From positions 2,642,001 to 2,706,000 of the forward strand of contig NZ_JBEWTB010000002.1 in the NCBI RefSeq assembly GCF_040549045.1: 64,000 nucleotides of DNA, in the 5' to 3' direction. The translations under genes were made by a program, and so were the position numbers. This document shows positions 16,548 through 25,402 of this stretch, in pieces; position 1 is the first letter of the stretch; each line of letters starts with the position of its first letter. Under the pieces are notes generated by a model. That model searched no databases and was not told where the DNA came from. It was given only the letters and a program-made list of their open reading frames with translations. This stretch comes from Endozoicomonas sp. NE40 (GTDB taxonomy: Bacteria > Pseudomonadota > Gammaproteobacteria > Pseudomonadales > Endozoicomonadaceae).

Positions 16548-17549
16548 ATGAATGAGGAAGTACTCGCAAAAGCCGGACAGGCTTTTGATATGTTCCTGTT
16601 TCTTGCCGTTGAACTGACCTTATTGTTTCTGGTCATCAGCTTTATTATTGGCGTCATTCTTGACTGTATGCCTGCTAAGCGGATTCAGAAAATCCTTGGC
16701 TCGAAAGGTGGTAAAGGCTATGTTTCTGCCGGCTTGCTGGGAGCCATGACACCCTTTTGCAGTTGTTCCACCATTCCCATGCTGGCCGGACTGTTAAAAG
16801 CCAGGGCAGGTTTTGGACCAACCATTACCTTCTTGTTTACGTCACCTCTGATGAACCCGATCATCATTGGTCTGTTCCTGGCGACTTTCGGGTTTAAGGT
16901 CACTGCCGTGTATTTTGTTATTGCACTCGCAGTGTCTGTTATCGGTGGCTATGTTCTGGAGAAACTTGGTTTTGAACGGTATGTTCGTGAAGATGTGGTT
17001 CATGGCAAAACATCCTCAGGTTGCGGCAGCAAAAAAGCCTCCGGGTGTAGTGACAGCAAGCCTGTACAGAAACCTGCTTATAAAGAATCGTCCGGCTGCG
17101 GTGCTGATACCGGATGTGGCTCGGCTAAGCCGGTAAAAGACAGCCGTTGGACACGCATCTGGGCTGAAACCTGGAGACAGTTCAAAAAAGTTTTCCCGGC
17201 GTTAATGGCAGGTATTGGTATTGGTTCATTCACCTATGGTTTTGTACCGGCTGATTTTATTGCCCAATATGCCGGGCCGGAAAACCCTCTGGCCATTCCA
17301 TTTGCTGCCGTGATTGGTGTGCCACTGTATATCCGGGCTGAAGCCGTTATCCCTCTGGCTTCTGCACTGGGTGCCAAAGGCATGGGAATGGGCGCACTGA
17401 TGGCGCTGATTATTGGTAGTGCCGGAGCCAGTCTGACGGAAGTGATACTGTTGAAATCACTGTTCCGTAACCAGATGATTGCAGCATTTCTGGCCGTGAT
17501 CTTCTCAATGGCTGTAACAGCAGCGCTGGTGTTCACCCTGATTGCATAA
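16548..17549 (+). CDS. ArsP-like permease (DUF318, SO_0444-type metal/metalloid efflux)
   Basis: A 333-residue integral membrane protein of the DUF318/ArsP permease family with about eight membrane helices. The hallmark TPFCSCSTIP lies at about residues 65-74, in a membrane helix, and FTSPLMNPIIIG follows. Between the two membrane halves (about residues 150-205) is a cytosolic loop rich in cysteine pairs (SSGCGSKKASGCSD, SSGCGADTGCGS), suggesting soft-metal binding. Members export trivalent organoarsenicals or, in the SO_0444 group, copper/zinc. The following ArsR regulator and DUF411 protein favour a metal role; the metal is not fixed by sequence. Confidence 0.85.
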   Translation: MNEEVLAKAGQAFDMFLFLAVELTLLFLVISFIIGVILDCMPAKRIQKILGSKGGKGYVSAGLLGAMTPFCSCSTIPMLAGLLKARAGFGPTITFLFTSPLMNPIIIGLFLATFGFKVTAVYFVIALAVSVIGGYVLEKLGFERYVREDVVHGKTSSGCGSKKASGCSDSKPVQKPAYKESSGCGADTGCGSAKPVKDSRWTRIWAETWRQFKKVFPALMAGIGIGSFTYGFVPADFIAQYAGPENPLAIPFAAVIGVPLYIRAEAVIPLASALGAKGMGMGALMALIIGSAGASLTEVILLKSLFRNQMIAAFLAVIFSMAVTAALVFTLIA

Positions 17550-17559
17550 TGACATAAAC

Positions 17560-17600
17560 AATGCCCGGATCTTTTAAAAAGCTTCGGGCATTTGTCGTTT
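17560..17600 (+). terminator. Rho-independent terminator after the ArsP-like gene
   Basis: AATGCCCG (17560-17567) and CGGGCATT (17585-17592) form a stem followed by TGTCGTTTT. It separates the permease from the ArsR-family gene, so the latter probably has its own promoter as well. Confidence 0.65.
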
Positions 17601-17675
17601 TAAAGGAGTGGGTTTTACAACGCCCTTTCACTATTTTCGGTATTATCGGAATAATTTTTTTGAGGGTTTTCCACC

Positions 17676-17987
17676 ATGAAACTTGAACTGGAAGATTACG
17701 CTAAGGCCCTGAAAGAACTGGGGCATCCATCCCGGTTGAAAGTGTACAAGCGCCTTGCCAAAGCCGGACGGGATGGCTTACCGGTAGGGACTTTGCAGAA
17801 AGAGTTGGAGATTCCGGGCTCTACGCTGTCGCACCATATATCTGCGTTGGTGTCGGTGGGGCTGGTAAAGCAGAAAAGGGAAGGACGCATTTTATATTGC
17901 ATCCCACAGTTTGAACGCTTTGATGCGGTGATTGCGTTTTTATGTGAAGAGTGTTGTGCCGATGAAGGCATCGCTCAGCCTGAATAA
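17676..17987 (+). CDS. ArsR-family metal-responsive repressor
   Basis: A 103-residue winged-helix protein of the ArsR/SmtB family (KELGHPSRLKVYKRLAKAG, then ELEIPGSTLSHHISALVSVGLV as recognition helix region, then the wing QKREGRILYCIP). Cysteines at 75, 90, 93 and 94 (the last three in LCEECC near the C-terminus) could bind a thiophilic metal or arsenite, but the classical ELCVCDL motif in the recognition helix is missing. It follows the ArsP-like permease and is its likely repressor. Confidence 0.9.
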   Translation: MKLELEDYAKALKELGHPSRLKVYKRLAKAGRDGLPVGTLQKELEIPGSTLSHHISALVSVGLVKQKREGRILYCIPQFERFDAVIAFLCEECCADEGIAQPE

Positions 17988-18030
17988 TCCTGTTAGGGTA
18001 TGGAAAACAGCTGACTCAAAGGCCATACCC

Positions 18031-18468
18031 ATGAAAAAAATAATAACTGGTGTTGCTCTGCTTCTTACCCCGCTTCTTGTTATTGCAGAAGAGGTGCTTC
18101 CTGACATTAAGGTTTATAAATCCCCCACTTGTGGCTGCTGTGCCAAGTGGGTCAGGCATCTTGAAGACAGTGGTTTTTCAGTGGATGCGAAGAATGTTGA
18201 TAATGTGCACGACTATAAGCGGAAAGCCCACCTTCCCCACAGCCTGAGTTCCTGCCATACCGCCTTTGTTGATGGTTATGCGATAGAAGGCCATGTACCG
18301 GCATCAGATATTAAAAAACTGTTAACAGAAAAGCCTGACATTCGCGGTCTGGCGGTTCCGGGTATGCCCGTCGGGTCTCCGGGGATGGAATACGGCAGCC
18401 GTAAAGAGGCTTACCAGACGATCAGTTACACCAGAGAAGGCGTAACGGCGGTGTTTACTTCCCACTGA
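18031..18468 (+). CDS. Periplasmic DUF411 metal-binding protein
   Basis: A 145-residue exported DUF411 protein. The ATG at 18031 gives a clean signal peptide (MKKIITGVALLLTPLLVIAE); an upstream in-frame start at 17932 would run through the end of the ArsR-family gene. The family motif YKSPTCGCCAKWVRHLEDSGF carries the CxxCxCC-like cluster (CGCC); SSCHTAFVDGYAIEGHVPA and GLAVPGMPVGSPGME are the other conserved blocks. DUF411 proteins are linked to copper resistance. It lies 43 bp after the ArsR gene. Confidence 0.9.
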   Translation: MKKIITGVALLLTPLLVIAEEVLPDIKVYKSPTCGCCAKWVRHLEDSGFSVDAKNVDNVHDYKRKAHLPHSLSSCHTAFVDGYAIEGHVPASDIKKLLTEKPDIRGLAVPGMPVGSPGMEYGSRKEAYQTISYTREGVTAVFTSH

Positions 18469-18782
18469 ATAACAATCAACGTATGAACTTGCATCGTTGT
18501 GCATTTGATAGGTTGTTATCGATTATTTCTGGTATAGAGGAATGAGTCTTTTCGATAATTACCTATGCTTTCTCATTTGAGAATAATTCTTGTTAAGCTT
18601 GGAGCGACGCAGCTTCCGGCTTTAACTCTCAAATGAAATGTCGCTTATAGCAACACTTTCAGGGAGTTCGCTGGACAATCTACTTACTTGACAGTAAACA
18701 GCCCAAACTAAAAAATCACTGCTATTAAAACGATTTCCCCGTTGGGGAATTTACAGATTTATTGTTAAAAGGCCGGTATGCA
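18469..18782. other. Intergenic region upstream of fur with an inverted repeat
   Basis: About 310 bp. TCTCATTTGAGA near 18572-18583 pairs with TCTCAAATGAAA near 18628-18639 (11 of 12 positions), enclosing ~45 bp. GAGAATAATTCTT near 18581 is an imperfect 6-1-6 inverted repeat that could be a weak Fur-type site for autoregulation. No small RNA gene or terminator can be asserted. Confidence 0.4.
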
Positions 18783-19193
18783 GTGAGCAGTCAGACGTTA
18801 AAAAAAGCAGGACTCAAGGTCACACTTCCCCGACTAAAAGTACTGGAAGTAATGGAGTCACTGGTTGGAAACCATGTCAGTGCAGAAGATGTTTATAAAC
18901 TGTTGCTGGAAACAAAGACGGATATTGGCCTGGCTACGATTTACCGCATTCTGAATCAGTTTGAAGAAGTAGGATTATTAACCCGTCATCATTTTGATGG
19001 TGCGGTCGCCCGGTTTGAGCTGAAGTCATCCTCACACCACGATCACATGATCTGCACCGACAGTGGCGATATCATAGAGTTTAATGACCCGGTCATTGAG
19101 GCGAGACAACAAGAGATTGCCAGAGAAAAAGGGTATGAGTTATTGGGTCATAGTCTTATATTGCGTGTTAAGCCAACAGAAAGAATCGCTTAG
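18783..19193 (+). CDS. fur: Ferric uptake regulator Fur
   Basis: A 136-residue Fur protein, the Fe2+-dependent repressor of iron-uptake genes. I choose the GTG at 18783, which gives the normal N-terminus MSSQTLKKAGLKVTLPRLKVL; a TTG at 18762 would add seven residues. The winged helix includes LATIYRILNQFEEVGLL and the metal region is SSHHDHMIC. The second cysteine of the CxxC pair is replaced (C-T-D-S), as in Pseudomonas Fur. It sits directly upstream of a TonB receptor and siderophore import genes. Confidence 0.93.
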   Translation: MSSQTLKKAGLKVTLPRLKVLEVMESLVGNHVSAEDVYKLLLETKTDIGLATIYRILNQFEEVGLLTRHHFDGAVARFELKSSSHHDHMICTDSGDIIEFNDPVIEARQQEIAREKGYELLGHSLILRVKPTERIA

Positions 19194-19277
19194 CAGTAGC
19201 TTTTTTCTCCAGTACGGTCTTCATAAATCAGGCTGTTCAGTTTTGTACTGACTGGTTCTTTTTACTGTAAAACTTTC

Positions 19278-19315
19278 AAAAAAAAGCAACAAATAGCCAT
19301 TTGTTGCTTTTTTTT
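19278..19315. terminator. Strong bidirectional terminator after fur
   Basis: A8-GCAACAAA (19278-19293) and TTTGTTGC-T8 (19300-19315) form a perfect 16-bp stem with loop TAGCCA and a U-tract, ending fur transcription before the receptor gene. Confidence 0.9.
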
Positions 19316-19342
19316 GGGTTAGCCTATTGAAATAAAAGTATA

Positions 19343-19361
19343 AATAAGAATAATTAGCATT
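19343..19361. promoter_or_regulatory. Candidate Fur box upstream of the TonB receptor
   Basis: AATAAGAATAATTAGCATT matches 12 of 19 positions of the consensus GATAATGATAATCATTATC, within the AT-rich promoter region 33 bp upstream of the receptor start codon. The location and neighbouring fur gene support iron regulation. Confidence 0.6.
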
Positions 19362-19393
19362 TACAAAATCAGAAGTAATACACGGTAGTACCA

Positions 19394-21379
19394 ATGCTCC
19401 GCCCACACACGCAATTCAAGCTCCAGATTCTGTCACTGGCTGTAGCTGCCAGTCTGTCACCGTCCCTTGTCGCTGAAGAAGTTGATGATGCAGGGCTGCA
19501 AGACCAGCCCTCTTATATGATGAACCAGGTGGTGGTGACCGCTACAAAAACTGAAAACAACCTGGCCACAGCTCCCGCTTCCATGTCGGTGATCAGTAGT
19601 GAAGAAATACAGTCACGCCCGCACACTGCATTAAACGACATTGTTGCAGAAGCTGTAGGTGTTGAGAGTATGAAAACCGGCGGTCGTGCAGGGCGCGAGC
19701 TGATCAGTATTCGGGGAATGGACAGCAAGTACACCATGATTCTGGTCAATGGACGTAAGGTGAGTTCTTCCAACGCTATCATCCGTGGTAACGACTTTGA
19801 CTACGCTTCCATTCCTCAGGATAACATTGAGCAGATTGAAATTATTCGTGGACCTATGTCGGCACTGTATGGCTCGGAAGCCATGGGTGGAGTCATTAAC
19901 ATTATTACAAAGGTTCCTGACAACGAATGGCGCAGCAGCATAAGTGGTGACTACTCCCGCCCCACCAGTGGCGGTGATGGTGGTGCAGAGTTCATGATTG
20001 GCCTGAACAGCGGTGGCGCACTGATTGATGATGAGCTGTATATGAACTTTTCCATCAATAAAAGTGCAAGAGATGCCTGGAAACCTTTTGATGGTGATCG
20101 CTCCGGGGTTACCGCTCTGGAAGAACGCGACACACTGAGCCTTTCCGGTGGTCTGAACTGGTTGATCAACGACAGACAAACCCTGGATTTTGATGTTTCC
20201 TACAGTAATGACGAGCGGGAAGGACTCATTGAGTCAACCATTAACCACAACCCGACCGACCAGAAAGTAAAACGTAACAGTATTGCGATTACCCATGGTG
20301 GCGAATGGGATTGGGGTGACAGTCAGTTACGCTACAGTCGTGAAGAGGTTGAAATTGGTGAGTATGATTTTGGCAAGTTCAATCGTGATTATGTGACTGA
20401 AACCAACAATGCTGTCGATGGTTCTGTGACAACTGAAATTAATAGCCATCGACTGACACTGGGTGGTGAAGTTCGCAAAATTGAGCTGGACAATAAAAGG
20501 GACCTGCTCAGTACCGGTAATGCCAGAATTCAGGAACAGGCTCTGTTTATTCAGGATGAATGGAGCCTGAATGATGACTGGATGCTGACCTACGGTACTC
20601 GTGTGGATAACCATGAGGAATTTGGTACCGAGTTCAGTCCCCGGGCGTATCTGGTTAATACGGTAAACGACAAGCTGACAGTAAAAGGCGGGGTTGGTAA
20701 AGCGTTCAATGCGCCAACATTGTTGCAGCTGAGTGAGGAATATCGTCTCAGCAGTCGTAAAGGAACAGCTTGGATAATTGGTAACCCTGATTTGAAGCCA
20801 GAGACCAGCACGAGTTATGAGTTGGCAATGAATTATCAGGAAGAGAACTGGATGGTTGAAGCTGCCATCTTCCGTAATGACGTTGATGATCTGATTATGC
20901 GGGACTTTGACAATTTGCTTGGTATCATTGATGGTCGTGAAGCTTTCACATACAAAAATGTCGACAAAGCCCGAATTGATGGCCTGGAACTGGGCGGTCG
21001 CATCAACCTGAGCAGTACCCTGTCGCTTAAAGCCGATTACACCTACATTGATGCAATGGACCGTACCAATAACCAGAAACTGACCAACCGTCCGCAGCAG
21101 ACCCTTTCATCCACTCTGGACTGGAAGGCCACCAACAAGCTGAACACCTTTGTCAAAGCCTCTTATCAGGGCAAACAGGTAATAAGCCATAGCGATAATG
21201 TTGACGTGGATGGCTATACCCTGGTCGATCTTGGTGTGAATTACCGACACAGTGACGACCTGCGTTTCCGCGCAGGTATCAGCAACCTGACCAACAAAAG
21301 CCTGAAGCATGAAGCAGAGACCCGCGGTGTTACCGTTGACCCTCGTACATGGTATGTCGGCTTTACCACTGACTTTTAA
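19394..21379 (+). CDS. TonB-dependent outer-membrane receptor, CirA/FepA-like (probably ferric siderophore)
   Basis: A 661-residue receptor with a signal peptide (residues ~1-27, cleaved near SLVAEE), a TonB-box-like MNQVVVTATK at about 43-52, a plug domain (RELISIRGMDSKYTMILVNGR, IEIIRGPMSALYGSEAMGGVINII) and a 22-strand barrel ending in an aromatic residue (WYVGFTTDF), the BAM signal. Length and plug resemble the catecholate receptor CirA. It is followed by a complete siderophore ABC importer, which should carry the ligand across the inner membrane. The precise siderophore is not readable. Confidence 0.9.
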   Translation: MLRPHTQFKLQILSLAVAASLSPSLVAEEVDDAGLQDQPSYMMNQVVVTATKTENNLATAPASMSVISSEEIQSRPHTALNDIVAEAVGVESMKTGGRAGRELISIRGMDSKYTMILVNGRKVSSSNAIIRGNDFDYASIPQDNIEQIEIIRGPMSALYGSEAMGGVINIITKVPDNEWRSSISGDYSRPTSGGDGGAEFMIGLNSGGALIDDELYMNFSINKSARDAWKPFDGDRSGVTALEERDTLSLSGGLNWLINDRQTLDFDVSYSNDEREGLIESTINHNPTDQKVKRNSIAITHGGEWDWGDSQLRYSREEVEIGEYDFGKFNRDYVTETNNAVDGSVTTEINSHRLTLGGEVRKIELDNKRDLLSTGNARIQEQALFIQDEWSLNDDWMLTYGTRVDNHEEFGTEFSPRAYLVNTVNDKLTVKGGVGKAFNAPTLLQLSEEYRLSSRKGTAWIIGNPDLKPETSTSYELAMNYQEENWMVEAAIFRNDVDDLIMRDFDNLLGIIDGREAFTYKNVDKARIDGLELGGRINLSSTLSLKADYTYIDAMDRTNNQKLTNRPQQTLSSTLDWKATNKLNTFVKASYQGKQVISHSDNVDVDGYTLVDLGVNYRHSDDLRFRAGISNLTNKSLKHEAETRGVTVDPRTWYVGFTTDF

Positions 21380-21400
21380 TTCATAAGCAACAGAGCGACA

Positions 21401-21446
21401 AAAAAACAGGGCATCTCCAGTGTGGCAGGGGGTGTGCCTGTTTTTT
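21401..21446 (+). terminator. Possible attenuator between the receptor and the ABC importer genes
   Basis: AAAAAACAGG (21401-21410) and CCTGTTTTTT (21437-21446) form a 10-bp stem, extended by GCA/TGC with a one-base bulge, and end in a U-tract. It lies between two genes of one apparent operon, so it likely lowers rather than abolishes readthrough into fecB. Confidence 0.6.
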
Positions 21447-21472
21447 CCAGACTAATCACGAGGTATTTTTCA

Positions 21473-22462
21473 ATGGCTGTTACACGTAAACTCCGACAGC
21501 TGCTTCCAATAATGGGACTGGCTGCTTTTCTGGTGGGTTGTTCGGGCAGTACACCTGAGCAGATGGACACAGCAGCAGGAATGACCCGTAATGTTACCCA
21601 TGCTATGGGAGTAACAGAAGTTCCCGAGGCTCCGGAACGCATTGTTGTCCTGTCGGTAGAAGCCACTGAAACACTGCTGGCTTTAGGTCTTAAGCCGGTT
21701 GGCGCTGTTCGCTCGAATACCGCTAACCCGGCGGATACCTGGTTTGCCCATATTCGCGACGGTATGGAAGGCGTGGCCGTTGTGGGCAGTGAAGGCCAGG
21801 TCAATCTGGAAGCGGTTGCCAGCCTTCAACCGGACCTGATTCTTGGTCTTAAATCCCGGCAGGAAAGTATTTATCCACAGTTAAGTGCCATTGCTCCCAC
21901 TGTGTATGCTGACCAGTTTAATGGAATGCTGCGTGAGAATCTGGCATTGATAAGCGATGCCGTTAATCGCAAGGATGATGGAATGAAGATTCTTGCTAAC
22001 CTCGACGACACGATTCGTGACTTGTCTGCCCGCCTTGATGACAGGGACTTATTAGATCAGGAGGTCGCTGTTATCCGCTTTCAGGTAACCGGAGCCCGTT
22101 ATTACTACAATGAGAGTTTTGCCGCAGGTCTGATTAAGGAGCTGGGTTTTGCCCGGCCTGAACTGCACGACAAGGATGATTTTGCGGAGCCTCTGACCAT
22201 GGAACGCATCCCTGAGGCCGATGCCGATATTCAGTTCTATTTTACATTTGCTTCTACTGACCCTGAAGCCGGTGCTGAGAATACAAACAACTGGTTGGAA
22301 CATCCGCTCTGGCAGGAGCTTCGTGCCAGCCAGAAAGGTCAGATCTATCAGGTGGACAATGATATCTGGAACAAGTCTTACGGTATTCTTTCCGGCCAAA
22401 TGGTTTTGCAGGACATTGAAAATGTCTTGTTAAAACAGCAACCGTTAGCGCAGGAAGGCTGA
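21473..22462 (+). CDS. Iron-siderophore ABC transporter, substrate-binding lipoprotein
   Basis: A 329-residue periplasmic binding protein of the FecB/FatB class. The ATG at 21473 follows GAGG and gives a lipoprotein signal with lipobox LVGC (residues ~19-22, in AFLVGCSGS). The helical-backbone fold is recognised from APERIVVLSVEATETLLALGLKPVG and EGQVNLEAVASLQPDLILG. It binds the ferric siderophore and delivers it to the permeases encoded immediately downstream (2 bp gap). Confidence 0.92.
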   Translation: MAVTRKLRQLLPIMGLAAFLVGCSGSTPEQMDTAAGMTRNVTHAMGVTEVPEAPERIVVLSVEATETLLALGLKPVGAVRSNTANPADTWFAHIRDGMEGVAVVGSEGQVNLEAVASLQPDLILGLKSRQESIYPQLSAIAPTVYADQFNGMLRENLALISDAVNRKDDGMKILANLDDTIRDLSARLDDRDLLDQEVAVIRFQVTGARYYYNESFAAGLIKELGFARPELHDKDDFAEPLTMERIPEADADIQFYFTFASTDPEAGAENTNNWLEHPLWQELRASQKGQIYQVDNDIWNKSYGILSGQMVLQDIENVLLKQQPLAQEG

Positions 22463-22464
22463 TA

Positions 22465-23484
22465 ATGACGGTTGCTTCCCGACAAATGATGATGTCAGTA
22501 CAGGTTCCAAGGAGCCTTGTACTGATTACCCTGTTTTTTGCAGTCATTGCACTGGCACTGTGCAGTATGATTTTAGGTTACACCGGCATCACCTGGCAGG
22601 ATGTGACGGGTGCTTTTACTGCATTCGACGGCAGTCGTGAACATATTGTTGTGCTGGAGATGCGTTTTCCCAGAGCGGTTCTGGCCACACTGGTGGGGGC
22701 CAGCCTGGGGGTTGCCGGTCTGTTTATGCAGGGGCTGACCCGCAACCCGCTGGCATCACCCTGTATTTTTGGTATCAATGCCGGTGCGTCGCTGGCGATT
22801 GTTGTCGCAACTGCATTCTTTGGTGTTACCAGTCATGAGTTTTTTGCCCTGTTTGCCATGGTGGGGGCCGCAGCTACGGCTTGCGTCGTGTACTTTCTGG
22901 GTATGTCCACCGGCAACCTGACGCCACTGAACCTCACGCTGGCGGGCGTTGCTGTTAACGCGTTTCTGGCTTCTGTGACCTCCGGGATACTGGTGTTTAA
23001 CGAATCGGTTCTGGATGAGGTACTGTTCTGGCTATCCGGTTCAATTGAAGGGCGTCGTCTGGATCTGGTGACTTCCATGATTCCGGCGATGGTCGCTGGC
23101 TGGGTGGTTGCTTTCCTGCTGGCTAAGTCCATGAACGCCCAGGCGCTGGGTGATGATATTGCCAGAAGCCTGGGGCAGAAAACCCTGTGGGTGAAACTGG
23201 CGGCCTGTCTGGTGATTGTTTCGCTGGCGGGGATGTCTGTAGCGATGGCCGGGCCTATCGGTTTTGCTGGCCTGGTTGCTCCACACTTTGCCCGAGCGGT
23301 GCTGGGGCTTGATTATCGCTGGCTGGTTCCCGGCTCCATGCTGATTGGTGCCAGCCTGCTGTTGTCGGCTGATGTGCTGGCCCGATTTATTGTCTGGCCT
23401 CAGGAGGTTCCCGTCGGGGTGGCTATGTCGCTGATTGGCGCGCCTTTCTTTATCGCTTACGCACGACGGAGCCTGACAGCATGA
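22465..23484 (+). CDS. Iron-siderophore ABC transporter permease, FecC-like
   Basis: A 339-residue FecCD-family permease with about nine to ten membrane helices. Typical blocks are LEMRFPRAVLATLVGASLGVAG, MQGLTRNPLASPCIFGINAG and GPIGFAGLVAPHFAR (the region contacting the ATPase). Its stop overlaps the start of the second permease (ATGA), showing translational coupling. Confidence 0.94.
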   Translation: MTVASRQMMMSVQVPRSLVLITLFFAVIALALCSMILGYTGITWQDVTGAFTAFDGSREHIVVLEMRFPRAVLATLVGASLGVAGLFMQGLTRNPLASPCIFGINAGASLAIVVATAFFGVTSHEFFALFAMVGAAATACVVYFLGMSTGNLTPLNLTLAGVAVNAFLASVTSGILVFNESVLDEVLFWLSGSIEGRRLDLVTSMIPAMVAGWVVAFLLAKSMNAQALGDDIARSLGQKTLWVKLAACLVIVSLAGMSVAMAGPIGFAGLVAPHFARAVLGLDYRWLVPGSMLIGASLLLSADVLARFIVWPQEVPVGVAMSLIGAPFFIAYARRSLTA

Positions 23485-24560
23485 GCCAGAACGCTTTATT
23501 GAACGAGTTATCAGGCGAGCTGCCGGGCAAGTCTTCTAACTACCTCTTGATCCGTAATGCCTGGGTTTCCCACCTCTTCCCACGCCGGGATGTTCTGATG
23601 CTGGGAACCATTGCACTGCTGATGCTGGTGGCGACGCTTGTAGCGCTGGGAACCGGCTCCAGCATGATCAGCCCGTGGCGGGTTGTGCAGACGCTGGCGG
23701 GTCAGGGCGATGTGACGGAATCTTTGATTATTAATACGTTCCGTCTGCCCAGAGTCCTGATGGCCATTATGGTGGGTACAGGTCTGGGCATTGCCGGTGT
23801 CATTATGCAGGGGCTGGTACGTAACCCTCTGGCATCGCCCGATGTACTGGGTGTGACCGACGGTGCCAGCTTTGTGGCAGTAGCCATTATCACAGTGTTT
23901 GCCGGATCGGTCAGTCTGTTCTGGATGCCTGCGTTTGTGTTCGCTGGTGGTGTGGTCACCGTCATGGCCATCTATTTTATTGCCTGGAATGACGGTGTCG
24001 CGCCAAGACGGATGATCCTTATCGGTATTGGTATGGGTTCTCTGCTGGTGGCTGCCCGTACGGTGATGATGACCCAGAGTTCCATTGATAAAACCGCAGC
24101 GGCACAGGTGTGGCTGAGTGGCAGTCTGAATACGGCGAACTGGCAGCAGGTGCAGATTCTTTCAGTCTGGTATTTGCTGCTGGTGCCGTTTTTAATTCTC
24201 GCCATGCGCAGCCTGACGGCTCAGAGTCTGGGTGATGATGTGGCAAGAGGCCTTGGCAGCAGGCTGACCCCGGAACGTTTTGGCCTGATCATGCTCAGCA
24301 CCGCCCTGGCAACGGGCAGTGTCGCCTTTTGTGGCAGCATTGGTTTTGTTGGCCTGATGGCACCGCATATTACCCGACGACTGTTGGGCAATATGCCGGA
24401 GCTGCTGCTGCCTGGTGCCGCCATGGTGGGAGCACTGCTGGTGGTGGTCAGTGATCTTGCTGGTCGTATGGTGCTTGCACCACTGGAAGTGCCGGTGGGT
24501 ATCTTTACCGCATCCATTGGCGGTCCTTACTTTATTTATTTGTTGGTGACTAAGAAATGA
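23481..24560 (+). CDS. Iron-siderophore ABC transporter permease, FecD-like
   Basis: A 359-residue FecCD-family permease paralogous to the preceding one; the two form the membrane heterodimer. It has FRLPRVLMAIMVGTGLGIAG, MQGLVRNPLASPDVLGVTDGA and GSIGFVGLMAPHITRRLLG. An N-terminal extension of about 45 residues precedes the first helix. It overlaps the ATPase gene by 4 bp (ATGA). Confidence 0.94.
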   Translation: MSQNALLNELSGELPGKSSNYLLIRNAWVSHLFPRRDVLMLGTIALLMLVATLVALGTGSSMISPWRVVQTLAGQGDVTESLIINTFRLPRVLMAIMVGTGLGIAGVIMQGLVRNPLASPDVLGVTDGASFVAVAIITVFAGSVSLFWMPAFVFAGGVVTVMAIYFIAWNDGVAPRRMILIGIGMGSLLVAARTVMMTQSSIDKTAAAQVWLSGSLNTANWQQVQILSVWYLLLVPFLILAMRSLTAQSLGDDVARGLGSRLTPERFGLIMLSTALATGSVAFCGSIGFVGLMAPHITRRLLGNMPELLLPGAAMVGALLVVVSDLAGRMVLAPLEVPVGIFTASIGGPYFIYLLVTKK

Positions 24561-25402
24561 GCCGTCCCGTTCTCCAAAGTCAGAAACTGTCACTGGGTTA
24601 CGGTGACAAAACCATTATCAACAATATTGATCTGGATATTCCGGAAGGCAAAATCACCACCCTGATTGGCGCCAACGGTTGTGGTAAATCAACCCTGCTG
24701 CGCTCCATGGCGCGTCTGCTGAAACCAAAGTCGGGTTGTGTGCTGCTGGATGGCCGGGAAGTATTTACCAGTTCCACTAAAGAGATTGCCAAACGTCTGG
24801 CGATTCTGCCCCAGGGACCGGTAGCGCCTGAAGGCATGTCGGTGATGCAGTTGGTTCGTCAGGGGCGTTACCCGCACCAGAGCTGGCTGAAGCAGTGGTC
24901 GGAAGAAGACGAACGTTGTGTCATGGAAGCTCTGTCTGCCACCAACATGAGCGAGTTTTCTGAACGTACCGTGGATTCCCTGTCTGGTGGTCAGCGCCAG
25001 AGGGCCTGGATTGCCATGACTCTGGCACAGAACACTTCGGTGATTCTGCTGGACGAGCCGACGACCTATCTGGACATGAGCCATCAGATTGAAATCCTTG
25101 ACCTTCTGTTTGACCTGAATCGAAACTCAGGGCGCACGGTGGTGATGGTGCTGCACGATATGAACCTTGCCAGTCGCTTCAGCGATAATATTGTGGCGGT
25201 AAAGGATGGTGAGATTTATGCCAGTGGCGCGCCGGAAACGGTGATGACCGCTGAACTGGTGGAGCAGGTGTTTGGTCTGGATTCACAGATTATTCCCTGT
25301 CCGATGTTTGGTACGCCCACTTGTGTGCCTGTGGGTAAAGGACGCCGGGTCAGTAATCCGCTGCATCTGGTTGAGCCGAAGCTGCTGGTAAAAACAGCCT
25401 GA
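24557..25402 (+). CDS. Iron-siderophore ABC transporter ATP-binding protein, FecE-like
   Basis: A 281-residue ABC ATPase. Walker A is GANGCGKST (about residues 38-46), the signature is LSGGQRQRAWIAM, Walker B is VILLDEPTTYLD and the switch His is in MVLHDMN. It energises the FecC/FecD-like permeases. It is the last gene of the importer operon and is followed by a terminator. Confidence 0.95.
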   Translation: MSRPVLQSQKLSLGYGDKTIINNIDLDIPEGKITTLIGANGCGKSTLLRSMARLLKPKSGCVLLDGREVFTSSTKEIAKRLAILPQGPVAPEGMSVMQLVRQGRYPHQSWLKQWSEEDERCVMEALSATNMSEFSERTVDSLSGGQRQRAWIAMTLAQNTSVILLDEPTTYLDMSHQIEILDLLFDLNRNSGRTVVMVLHDMNLASRFSDNIVAVKDGEIYASGAPETVMTAELVEQVFGLDSQIIPCPMFGTPTCVPVGKGRRVSNPLHLVEPKLLVKTA

